From: Tubulanus polymorphus
Taxonomy: Eukaryota; Nemertea; Palaeonemertea; Tubulaniformes; Tubulanidae
DNA length: 64,000 bases
Direction of reading: 5' to 3'
NCBI RefSeq assembly: GCF_964204645.1
Contig: NC_134032.1
Coordinates: 2,010,916-2,074,915, forward strand
Shown here: positions 21,705 to 64,000 of the stretch, in pieces
How positions within the stretch are numbered: position 1 is the stretch's first letter
How the letters are laid out: the number at the start of each line of letters is the position of its first letter
Notes under the pieces: generated by a model
Seen by the model: the letters and a program-made list of their open reading frames with translations, nothing else
What the model was told of the DNA's origin: nothing
Database searches by the model: none
Position numbers and translations under genes: made by a program

Positions 21705-21785
21705 ACGGGATTCGAACCCGGGTCTCGTATAGATAGCAAGCGCGCTAGCCAGTAGACCAATATAACTAGTCCACCTGGCCAGTGG
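21705..21785 (-). repeat. tRNA-like sequence (SINE head or tRNA pseudogene)
   Basis: On the minus strand it reads ...ATTGGTCTACTGGCTAGCGC, then CCGGGTTCGAATCCCGTGG, giving box A-like and perfect box B-like motifs. A second, diverged copy lies at 28436-28530. The 5' and 3' ends do not form a convincing acceptor stem, so I do not call a functional tRNA. Confidence 0.5.
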
Positions 21786-24700
21786 TTATACAGCTTCTCG
21801 TATATGCGTAACATCTTTTTGAGATCTTTTTTAGATCTTAATTCCACAAAGATACGAATTTACCATATTTTTCCAGTATCAAAATCGATGTATATTTCGT
21901 GCCACAAGAACGATGGATATAGGGGTAGACGGACAGTCCTCAGAAATGAGAGAATTTGCGACCTTTCTACCATGTATTCTTATAGGCCTAATACACGTAT
22001 AGCTACCTACTAACAAAGAAACTCGTATTGTTTTGTATATGTAATTTGATTATTTACTCCCACGTCGCCCGTCAGACGACAAGATATATTTGAAGAAAAA
22101 AAAACTACTATAAATTCCTTCACACATAAATCACATACAAAGAGATAGATATGATTATAAATATGAATATGTTTATCGTAAGATGAGTTAAAAAATCTCC
22201 TGTTCACAAAGAGGAACACGCTGGAGGGTGGGAAAGTTTAGAGAAAGGCGTTTTGTTTGAAACGCGAGTTTAAACGTCAACTCAATGCGCAATAACTTTC
22301 GGATTTATGAGGCAGCACGCGTGACAAAAATAGGACAATTTCGGTATAAAAATTGACAGCGTTCGCGAAAGACTATGATTAAATTCCTATCGACTGCTTT
22401 TCTTGTCTTGGTTTATTAGAAACGTTGTACGCTTAAAAATAATTATTTTCTTTTTTTTAAGTTTTAAAATTCTCCGTAGAATTTCAGAAACATTTTGCTG
22501 GTAATCTTAGACATATTTAGTTCACTAAATCTTGATATTCATACGTTTTAAATCATTTTTTAAAGTCTTTCAATTCTTAATTGAACCCTGACTCTTTGTC
22601 AATTGTAATTTGGTTATTTTACTTTGTATTTCGTAAGGGTTCCTTTTCAATTCCTATTTACACAACTGTAGAACAAAGCCTTAACCGTTTGACAATAAAA
22701 ATAGAATTCTAATAGCTTTTGAAAAAACGTCGTCAAAAGTATTGTTTCAAAATCTTCAAAAGATTGAAAAAATTGTTCGCTTTTTTCATATACGAAAAAT
22801 CCTTCCAATTTGTACGAAAAAAGCCCTGAAAATGTAGAACAGTTTGGAAGGATAAGAATGGAAACATGTTTCAGATTTTTTCTAATTTCGTTAAATTCAA
22901 ACTCATTTTTGTCGTCGTCGTTGTTGTTGAGAACAGAGAATTCATTCTCATTTTCTGAGTCGCAGGCCTACGACACACGCTGCAAATGTGTGCTGAAGAA
23001 ATTTCATATTTCACAAGCCCTTTACTGCATTAACGCGCTATCAGGTTTAACGAACTACGTTCTATAAATAGTCGACGGTAAAGAGTAGATCAGTGGGCTA
23101 GGGGGTAGCTTCATTCATAAAGGCACCGGGATCTATTCTAGTTCGGAGAGACTTTTATAATAAAGAGGGCCAAAAAATTGGGGCGACCATTAAATTTGCT
23201 TCGGCAAATCACTAAAACAAACAAAGCGACACAATCGCTTAAAGCTTTTTTTTATAAAGCGGGTTCCACAACGTGTGGTAGGATATGTTTAGAAAGCGAA
23301 GAATCGATTTACAAATCTGACAGAAAATAATTCACCCAGTTATAGAGACCTATTTCGTGTTCGAAAACTGAAAACTTGTTTTAGAATAAGTGCGTCCGTA
23401 GTCAATACGTGTTTGTGTACAATATGTCTTTATACACCATTGAAATATAGAGCGTGTTTTCTGTTTTGCGCCGAAAGAACCTTTTTTTCTAAATGACATT
23501 TGAATAAACACCGTTACAAATCACGCGTGACAAAAGTTACTTTCGTTTGAATTCTCGTAACGGTCTATTCGAAATTTCTTTGCAAGATTTCGGGGATTTA
23601 TATGTTCGAATTCTTGAACAAGCCCACCGGTAATTAGGGCCAGTTCAATATGGTTTGAATAATATGACTTTGGTGGTCACAGTTCTGAGTTTATTTGATT
23701 CTGGATTCAGTTAAGTACACAGTTTTGTGGGTCTGACTCAGAACCAAGTTTTTCAATTGATCGGGATTACAATTTCATAAGGTATTATTTGACGCTGGAT
23801 CCAGTTACACAGTTTTGGGTTCGAAACAGAACCCAGTTTCAATATTTTATGGGCAATTGATTTTTGACCCAGTTCCTCAGTTTTGTAGGTTAAACCCGAC
23901 CCAGCACCCAGTTTCCACGACTGTTTTGGTTACTTTAGATTCTGGATGGTCCATTGTCATTCAAATATGATTCTTCTTAGATTTGAAATTATAGTCCATT
24001 TTAAATGTTTTCAACCAGCGTTAAATTCGTACTATGATCCACAAGTTGTAATTTGACTTAGAATTGCTTTAACCATTGATTTGAAATTAGCTAATTTTGC
24101 CAGTCAAACCTTATGGAACTGGGTCCATCACGAATCATGAATAGACGATTTGCTTTGAATTTCATTAATATCCGGTCGCCTCTATGCGTGATTGCATATA
24201 AATGCGTATACATAACATATGAATTAGGCATTTGGGGATATGGTATTACTTATGTAGGTCTGGTATTAATTAGTTGTTTTTCTATGGAGAGAATTTCAAA
24301 GGACTCCGGGAAAAAACTGCTCGACGTAGAATTCGCGATGTCTCGCGATGTATGAGTTCATTGATCGGGCCAAACTATAATTGAACTCATAACTCTAGAA
24401 CTAGAAAAATTAAACCCGCACAACTGCAGCGGCAACAGGCTCGAGAACAACTCGATCCGTTAAAAACTGGTTTTATCAATTATGGAGTAAAAGAAAAACT
24501 ATCATCGTTGATTTACAAACATACGCGGTGTTTTTCTTGTGGCGCCTTAACCACTGATTACAAACCGGCCTTTTGACAATTACATGAACTGTCAATATGC
24601 GCGTATATGTTTTGTCCACATAAAAATCCGTCTAATAGAAATTAAATCCCGTGGCACTACAATGTATATACAGTTTATACAGTGTGTAGTGTATATGTAA

Positions 24701-25475
24701 AGTGTGTTAAACGTCCTACGCTAACAGAGTTGATCTATTGGTCATTTAACGTGATAAATACGTAAGCTGTAAATAAATACTAACTGCTGCCGTGGTTTAT
24801 TTTCGTTTGGGGAATTTGAATTCGAAACGACGAGAATTTGATTCACATTCTATTGCAATCGTTCGCCTAGTAGATGAATGGCTGCGGCCCCGGGGCCGGG
24901 AAGCAGATTGATACGGTTTAATCGGGCAGCCTAGGTAGTTAGTCAAGTTCGCCAGGTAACTTAATTCGTTTGTCGAAGCGCTTAAGCTGTCGGGAACTTG
25001 TCTGACAGTCGTTTCAAGATCTTTTCATATTCAACAGTGTTCATTTCTATAAGTTCAAGTTCGGAGTGCTCGGGTAACTTTGACTCTCTATATCGTGTTT
25101 GAGGCCAATCCAATTATTCGATTACCGATATATTCAAGTCCATAACAATATATGATTTATATTATATTGTTTATTTTCGACAATATCGAGCGATATATTC
25201 ATAATCTTTCAAGGCGTCAACATAGATTTTTCAAGTTAGTTTTCTAATTTATCTATATATGGGTTGATATGTTGCCTGCATACGTTCAGTTGTGTATTAA
25301 AGCAGCCCGTTTTCAAAACAGTTCTTTGTTTCGTGTATGGTGTTAGTGACGATTTTGGCGTATCTCATTAGTTCGATTTTGATGATTTTAAATTGTCGCG
25401 ATTCATATCGATTATTCTGGTTATATTGTATTTTGTAGATGTTGAAAGCGTTGATTGCTGGTTTGTGTTGACAGC
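21786..25475. other. Intergenic and 5' region upstream of the carboxypeptidase gene
   Basis: AT-rich DNA without a supported gene. Degenerate CCAGTTCCACAGTT repeat pieces occur at about 23690-23930 and near 24110. A possible acceptor (TGTTGACAG, ending 25474) lies one base before the first carboxypeptidase ATG, which suggests an upstream non-coding exon somewhere in this region. I could not locate it. Confidence 0.4.
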
Positions 25476-58099
<32,624 letters not shown>

Positions 58100-58106
<7 letters not shown>

Positions 58107-58875
58107 CAGACTCTGATGTGACTGGCTCGCTCCGGTAGCAGACTCTCTGATGTGACAACTACTGGCTCGCTCCGGTAGTGGACTCTCTGCTGTGACAACT
58201 ACTGGCTCGCTCCGGTAGCTGACTCTCTGATGTGGCAACTACTGGTGCGCTCCGGGAGCCGGCTCTGATTTGACAACTACTGGCTCGCTCCGGTAGTGGA
58301 CTCTCTGATGTGACAACTACTGGCTCGCTCCGGTAGAGGACTCTCTGATTCGACAACTACTGGCTCGCTCCGGTGCAGTGGACTCTCTGATGTGACAACT
58401 ACTGGCTCGCTCCGGTAGCGGGCTCTGATGTGACAACTACTGGCTCGCTCCGGTAGCGGGCTCTGATGTGACAACTACTGGCTCGCTCCGGTAGCCGGCT
58501 CTGATGTGACAACTACTTGCTCGCTCCGGTAGCGTCTCTGATGTGACAACTACTGGCGCGCTCCGGTAGCGTCTCTGATGTGACAACTACTGGCTCGCTC
58601 CGGTAGAGGACTCTCTGATTTGACAACTACTGGCTCGCTCCGGTAGTGGACTCTCTGATGTGACAACTACTGGCTCGCTCCGGTAGCGGGCTCTGATGTG
58701 ACAACTACTGGCTCGCTCCGGTAGCGGGCTCTGATGTGACAACTACTGGCTCGCTCCGGTAGCCGGCTCTGATGTGACAACTACTGGCTCGCTCCGGTAG
58801 CGTCTCTGATGTGACAACTACTGGCGCGCTCCGGTAGCGTCTCTGATGTGACAACTTCTGGTTCGCTCCGGTAGC
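58100..58875. repeat. Minisatellite starting at the carboxypeptidase stop codon
   Basis: About 20 copies of a unit of about 36-42 bp built on GATGTGACAACTACTGGCTC and GCTCCGGTAG plus a variable spacer. The first unit, CGTAGCAGACTCTGATGTGA, includes the TAG stop at 58104-58106; later units have the matching GGTAGCAGACTCTCTGATG. It would form the start of the 3' UTR. The open frames on the minus strand are products of the repetition. Confidence 0.88.
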
Positions 58876-59456
58876 ACACTCATTTGCATAATATATTCAT
58901 AGGATTAAATGTATATATTCATACGATTTCTGTTTTTTTTCATGAACTTAAATCGCATTTGTTTTAAAATGCTAATTTGATATCATGAAATCTATTCTTT
59001 AAAATGTCATTTAATGTCATTTTCTGAACCTGGTGAACGGGAGGTGGTGATACCATGCTTACGTATTAGTTCGGTTGTTGTTATGTGAGGATTGAATCCA
59101 TACAATAGTTGCCTGACGGTATAGCTGTTGTAAAACTGGGCCGTAGGAACGAATCGTGAGGGGCAGAGACCTACAGTAAAATGAAGAATCGAAGCCATTG
59201 AAGAAATGTTTGAAGCCCCGATTCCCCCACGTGTAGAAAAGTTTGAAAAATCCTTGGTGAAATTGTGTAATTCTAGCAAGCGGTGACCGGAGAGGGATAT
59301 CAGGAATATTGACCATTTATTGACCACGTCCTTGATTAGAAAACATACCTTTCCCATTCTAAAATTCATTGTCAGTTTTAGTCTTATAACTACGGAGATC
59401 TGCACACGTATATGTATAGAAAAAGTTTACGTCTATCATTCTTTTCAACGAATTCT

Positions 59457-59794
59457 CATCCTCCCCCGGCAGGGATTCGAACCTGATGGCATCGAAATTG
59501 CCACGGCACGAAACCCTGCCATAATCGACCGTGTGCGCAATACATGCGCAGTTCAGATGATGTGATTTTTAGCCAATCAGAAATCACGTTTTATTTTAGC
59601 CCGGGTTTTCCCATTTATAGTTCTTCCTTGAAATTTGCCTCAACGATTATACAACGAGCAATCTGATTGGTGCCGCCAGTTTTCGTTCGGAAAGCTGCGC
59701 ATGTACCTGCGCACCCGGTCTACTGATGCAGGGGTTCGTGCCGTGGCTGAGTGTAGCGATGCCATCAGGTTCGAGTCCCTGCAGAGGGAGGATG
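59457..59794. mobile_element. Foldback element with tRNA-like arms, copy 2
   Basis: A 338-bp copy in opposite orientation to 28547-28887. The left arm is CATCCTCCCCCGGCAGGGAT and the right arm ends CCCTGCAGAGGGAGGATG. It is flanked by an 8-bp duplication, CGAATTCT (59449-59456 and 59795-59802). Central CAATCAGA and CTGATTGG motifs are retained. Intergenic, between the carboxypeptidase and astacin genes. The stretch 58876-59456 shows no gene. Confidence 0.8.
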
Positions 59795-60467
59795 CGAATT
59801 CTTCGACTACGTAGAACCACGTCATCATATAAGTCTTCTCTTTCCGTTTCGTGGTAAAAATACAGATTACAGATCAGAGCATATTAATAGAAGCTAAAGT
59901 TTATGTACAAACTGCATAAAATGAAGGTTGAAATCTATCAAAAACCCACACGAACTGTTGAAAAGTTGGAAACTGTAACTTTATATCGCTATGCATGAAT
60001 ACGACCATAACGGATATTTTTACGCTAGGGTATCATATGAGTAAATGAGAAAAGGGGCAGGCCATGTAATTAATTATGCAAAACCGTAGTAATAAATTAT
60101 GTTAATGTGTCAAAAAGTACCCTCCCCGTCCCTACGGCTCTGCCTATTTTACATGCACGTATACAGCAATTCAAACATAATGGTTTAAGGCCCTTTCGTG
60201 AAGCGGGAGCCAAAATATGTAGCAACGTTAGTTTTTATATTCAATTTTTAGAAGTATATTCAAGTTCATAAATAAATTATGTGGCGGAATAAACGTATCT
60301 GCAATGTTTATTTGTTATCCTCAACCTCAAACCTACAACAGCCGTACGCGCAAGTCTTTCGATACACATTTGCATCGAAGATTAGATCGATTTTCCTTTG
60401 CACTGAAAACTCGCAGACCCTTCAGAAACCGGTCGCAAATGGTGGTAATTGTGTACGTGTATGTGAA

Positions 60468-60745
60468 TAGTGAATAAATCTGTTAACAATAACGATAGCT
60501 CTTTCTGAACTTCCGCAACTGAACCTATTTTCCAAACCTCTCAACTCAAACCTAATAACGAATGCAGCTGGAACCCTTACAAAGACTAGAATGCTTAAGT
60601 TCGTTGATCGCAAATAGTAATTTATGTATATATGAATAAATCTGTAAAAATACTGATCGTTCTGAACTTCCGCAACTGAACCGATTTCTCAAACCCCTCG
60701 ACTCAAAACTAATTACGAATGCAGCTGGACTCTTACAAAGAGGAA
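60468..60745. repeat. Diverged tandem duplication upstream of the astacin-like gene
   Basis: Two copies offset by about 156 bp share GAATAAATCTGT, GAACTTCCGCAACTGAACC, CTAAT.ACGAATGCAGCTGG and CTTACAAAGA. A weaker third copy may lie at 60270-60440. They sit 70-350 bp upstream of the TATA-like box and may hold regulatory sites. Confidence 0.6.
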
Positions 60746-60816
60746 ATAAAAACTCACCGCAACGTGAAAAGAAACTTATGTCGGTTATCGATACGAAAAA
60801 TGTCGATAATTGCTTC

Positions 60817-60824
60817 TATAAAAA
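60817..60824 (+). promoter_or_regulatory. TATA-like box of the astacin-like gene
   Basis: TATAAAAA lies 67 bases upstream of the signal-peptide ATG at 60884. Transcription would be expected to begin near 60845. That would exclude the out-of-frame ATG at 60844 and make 60884 the first usable start. Confidence 0.5.
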
Positions 60825-60883
60825 TATAGTTTATTCCGCGTAAATGGTCAAATCGTCCGCAACTTCTTCTACCGAGCTCAACG

Positions 60884-63571
60884 ATGTCGTCGATTTTAGG
60901 CGCCTTGGTTTTCGTCAGTCTCTGCGCCTCAACCTACCAGGTAAGTTATCCGCGATCAGAATCGCAACTTTTACTAGAATCGTTAATAATCACATCGGAA
61001 ATGTTTCGGAGGAAAATGTGCTGAATACACGAAAGAAAGAATATTTCCACCAAAAGTATTGGAAGTCATACTACCAACGGAATTGCCGGCTAGTCCAGTA
61101 TCTAGCCATTGTTCGTCAGGGTAACCCGTACGTCGTGCGGTATTCAGACTACAATCTTGGCATGAACAGCATCTGACAGTAAAAAAGGCTTTCAGTCTAT
61201 CAGTAAATGGCGGCATCACCAGTAGCGTACTGAAAAACTTTAAATATTACTGGTAATTTATGAAATTATTTAAGTCAAACACGGTGCTGGTCGATTTGAG
61301 GTCCTCGGCAATCGGTTCAATTTCGATTCTCGACTGATATTCTAGTGGGATCCTGATGGTGCGCAAAAACTTTGGAAGGATTCAACGATCGAGTACTTGG
61401 CTACCGATTTCTGTGAGTCACATTATTTATTTAAAAAATTTTTTTACAAAAAAACGCCGGTATTTCTGAGTAGATTTCCTGCATACTGATTCCATAAATT
61501 AAATTCGTAGAATTCATTCAGTTGAAGTTATAGTTTACATGTTTCCGTCATGTTCTTATACCTATGGAAAAGGGAAATCATTTCAAAGCCTTGTATTCTA
61601 ATGGAAATTAGAACGTCGGTAATCGTGATCTCATTTAATCGTTGTAATGCAAAATAAAAGGATCGTCATTTAGTAGCCGATATTAGGTTACACCAAAACC
61701 TGGGACACGGTTAACCGGAATCCGGCGTGCTAAAAATGCCACAGGTAAAAATACCAGTAGGATATATTTTCTACACACACTTAGGCAAACCTGGATGAAA
61801 TTAAAAAGTGAATCCATAATTTATAGAAAAGTCAGGCACATGGAAGAAGTGGATTAACATTGGACGCATGATATTACTATTCGCCCTAGATGGTCATTAG
61901 ATACAAACTTTTTTTTGAATACCGTTGGATTGAAAAAAAATTGATGGAAAGTTTAGATATGATATATACATTTCTAGATCGAAGAAATTTTTGAATGATT
62001 TATTCCCTCTCAAATAGCAAGACAAGACCCCCTTTTCGCATTAGGGTGCCCTTCGTGATTACTTTAGTGCACTTGCGATTACTTTTGTGCCCTCCCTGCC
62101 ATACCCTGGTCCCCCTTGCAGAAATCCTGGCTCCTGGCCAAATATCAAATCAACATCTAAGTGAATAGTTTACGATCGAAGATTGAGACGAGGTAGTTTG
62201 TTGTATGGGGATATAGTGCAAATTTCCTTGAGGCATTTTTACATCTGGTACTTAAACACCCTTGGCATTTTCAATACCGGCGTTATTACCAGTGGCATTT
62301 TACCCCTGGTGCCGTTACAGGATCCTTTCTTAACGTGGCCGAATCAGCCACCATTGATTCGGACCACATCTATAGTATAACACTTCAATATCCACCGATC
62401 TTTTATTTAACATTTTTAACTTAAAACAATATTCTAAGTACAACTGTATGTCGAACTCTCCGTATTGTCATACGCTCAATAGGTTTGGGTTACCCTAGGC
62501 TTTGAAATCACCAGCTAAATTCACAATTTCGTTCAATCACCGAATACGGTTTTTGTTTCTCAATCTTTTCAATAAACCTGTCTACAGCTGCAGAAGAATT
62601 AAAGAATCTGACGGAACGTTTGCGAACTTTCTCCAAATTGATCGGAGCGAATTGTCTTAAATTCATTCCGCAAAATGAGAATCCTGAACTCCGAACGAAC
62701 GGAGGGAAATCCATCGACTTTAGAAGAAGGTTAGTATACTTTAATCTGCTAGTCTGCGTAATACTATCGATGCGCCATCCTCCCTCTGCAGGCACTCGAA
62801 CCTGATGGCATCGCTACACTCAGCCACGGCACGAACCCCTGCATCAGTAGACCGGGTGCGCAGGTACATGCGCAGCTTTCCGAACGAAAACTGGCGGCAC
62901 CAATCAGATTGCTCGTTGTATAATCGTTGAGGCAAATTTCAAGGAAGAACTATAAATGGGAAAATCCGGGCTAAAATAAAACGGGATTTCTGATTGGCTA
63001 AAAATCACATCATCTGAACTGCGCATGTATCTGCGCACACGGTCGATTATGGCAGGGTTTCGTGCCGTGGCAATCTCGATGCCATCAGGTTCGAATCCCT
63101 GCCGGGGGAGGATGTCGATGCGCTTCCACGGTTGTGTGGGCTTACTTTGATAATTCTGGGTCCAGCGGTTTCGCATTCATTTTTACTTAACTTGATTTCG
63201 AGTGCCGTTAAACAGAAGCGTGGGCTTAACTTGATTCTTAAACCAGTTCCAAAGTTGGTAATTGATTTCTATTTTCTTGTAGTGGTGCAGGTTAATCTAG
63301 GTCGTTTAAAAACCAAAATAAATGTTTGGATATCTTTGGCATATTTTCTGTTCTAGCGGAGGCTGTAGGTCATTCTACAGCGGGATGCAGGGCAAGGGTA
63401 CCTATAGGAGAGTTTACCTGGCCGAAACCAACCCGAGATATGGAAAGTGCAATTTATTCACGAACCAGGGCAAATTCAATGTCGCCATGGCAACAAGACT
63501 CGGTTTGATGAGACAGACGAATCGGCCAATCAGAGACGCGTTTCTTAAGATGGCTTTTAAGAAACCATTAT
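60884..63571 (+). CDS. Secreted astacin-family protein lacking all catalytic residues (5' four exons)
   Basis: Astacins (M12A) are secreted zinc endopeptidases. Exons 60884-60940, 61346-61412, 62588-62729 and 63357-63571 join in phase with GT-AG ends; the last donor (GTAAGT at 63572) leads beyond the window. Exon 1 is a signal peptide, MSSILGALVFVSLCASTYQ. Only about nine residues then precede LWKDSTIEY, the usual start of the mature domain (LWPNGTIPY-like), so no propeptide is seen. Family features follow: ATDFSAEELKNLTERLRTFS, a cysteine in ANCLKFIPQ, SGGCRSFYSGMQGKG and YGKCNLF. The zinc-site region reads VAMATRLGLMRQTNRPIRD where the family has HExxHxxGxxHExxRxDRD, so all three His and the Glu are gone, while the Gly and the RPxRD tail align without gaps. 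Inferred role: binding or regulatory pseudoprotease. A further exon between exons 1 and 2 cannot be excluded. Confidence 0.8.
62776..63114. mobile_element. Foldback element with tRNA-like arms, copy 3
   Basis: A 339-bp copy in the same orientation as 28547-28887, flanked by a perfect 9-bp duplication, TCGATGCGC (62767-62775 and 63115-63123). It inserted in intron 3 of the astacin-like gene, 46 bp after the donor at 62730. Confidence 0.82.
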
Positions 63572-63750
63572 GTAAGTCCATTTATATCCCAAGGTGGTGC
63601 CAATAACTCTAAGTCTGTACGATACATATCTAAATAGAACGCTCTTTGGCAGTTGTATATAAAACAATATCACTCCTCACCAGGAAGATATGATTGATAC
63701 ACAATTTCATATACATGGGCCATAAGGGCATTTATCACCTTTTCCTTGGT

Positions 63751-64000
63751 AAACAGAGTTTATTAGAATACTAGCGCAGTGTGTTTGTTTATTTGTTCGT
63801 AGGCAAACATAGTTTATTAGAATACTAGCGCAGTGTGTTTGTTTATTTGTTCGTAGATAAACAGAGTTTATTCGAATACTAGCGCAGTGTGTTTATTTGT
63901 TCCTTGGTAAACAGAGTTTATTAGAATACTAGCGCAGTGTGTTTGTTTATTTGTTCGTAGGTAAACATAGTTTATTAGAATACTAGCGCAGTGTGTTTGT
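63751..64000. repeat. 54-bp tandem repeat running off the right edge
   Basis: Units start at 63751, 63805, 63859, 63909 (one unit is 50 bp) and 63963. The core is AGTTTATTAGAATACTAGCG, then CAGTGTGTTTGTTTATTTGT. In the downstream intron of the astacin-like gene. Confidence 0.88.

Noticed and set aside
21705-21785. Functional tRNA gene
   Set aside because: Box B is good, but the acceptor stem does not pair and a diverged second copy exists (28436-28530). More likely a SINE head or pseudogene.
60844-60945. Upstream ATG (MVKSSATSS...) as the astacin start
   Set aside because: It is in another frame, lies about where transcription should start given the TATA-like box at 60817, and gives no signal peptide. 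The ATG at 60884 does.
62588-62593. Alternative acceptor CTGCAG at 62593 for astacin exon 3
   Set aside because: It would create a TAA codon at the junction with exon 2. The acceptor ending at 62587 gives an open, family-like sequence.

Overview
This is nuclear DNA of a bilaterian animal. Its genes are split by GT-AG introns whose coding phases I could check exon by exon. It also holds tRNA-derived SINEs, a LINE remnant, several families of small inverted-repeat transposons, microsatellites, and many single-exon class A GPCR genes. The repeat content and gene styles suggest a marine invertebrate, possibly a lophotrochozoan (mollusc, annelid or brachiopod). I cannot prove the clade from sequence alone.

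Layout. (1) 1-8.3 kb: the first six coding exons of a RIO3-type kinase gene (RIOK3) on the minus strand; the rest of its kinase domain lies beyond the left edge. (2) 8.3-9.2 kb: a short divergent intergenic region. (3) 9.2-15.3 kb: a complete six-exon centrin-3 gene (CETN3, 167 aa), with a minisatellite in intron 1 and 1.85 kb of pyrimidine-rich repeat in intron 2. (4) 15.3-25.4 kb: intergenic DNA with repeats and no gene I can support. (5) 25.5-58.1 kb: one large plus-strand gene of at least 23 coding exons for an AGBL2/AGBL3-type cytosolic carboxypeptidase (tubulin deglutamylase). Its introns host five single-exon GPCR-like loci: one on minus at 31.0-32.0 kb, one on plus at 37.3-38.3 kb, and a minus-strand tandem triplet at 47.6-53.3 kb whose middle copy is broken by a nonsense base. 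(6) 58.1-60.8 kb: a minisatellite that begins at the carboxypeptidase stop codon, then a foldback transposon. (7) 60.9-63.6 kb: the first four exons of a secreted astacin-family protein in which all zinc-binding and catalytic residues of the HExxHxxGxxH motif are replaced; the gene runs off the right edge.

Two of the genes have cilium/centriole roles: CETN3 in centrioles and the carboxypeptidase in trimming tubulin glutamylation. I see no evidence that they are co-regulated. RIOK3 and CETN3 start head to head and may share a promoter region.

The mobile DNA is unusually readable. A piggyBac-like MITE (CCCTTTCAGTGC ends, TTAA target) occurs six times, with an empty sister site present in the window. 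A Harbinger-like MITE with 3-bp TAA/TTA targets occurs three times, once nested in a SINE that has an uninterrupted sister copy. A foldback element whose two arms each look like a tRNA gene head occurs three times with 8-9 bp target duplications. The most interesting single item is the catalytically dead, apparently propeptide-less astacin. The clustering of three different GPCR lineages inside one carboxypeptidase gene comes next.
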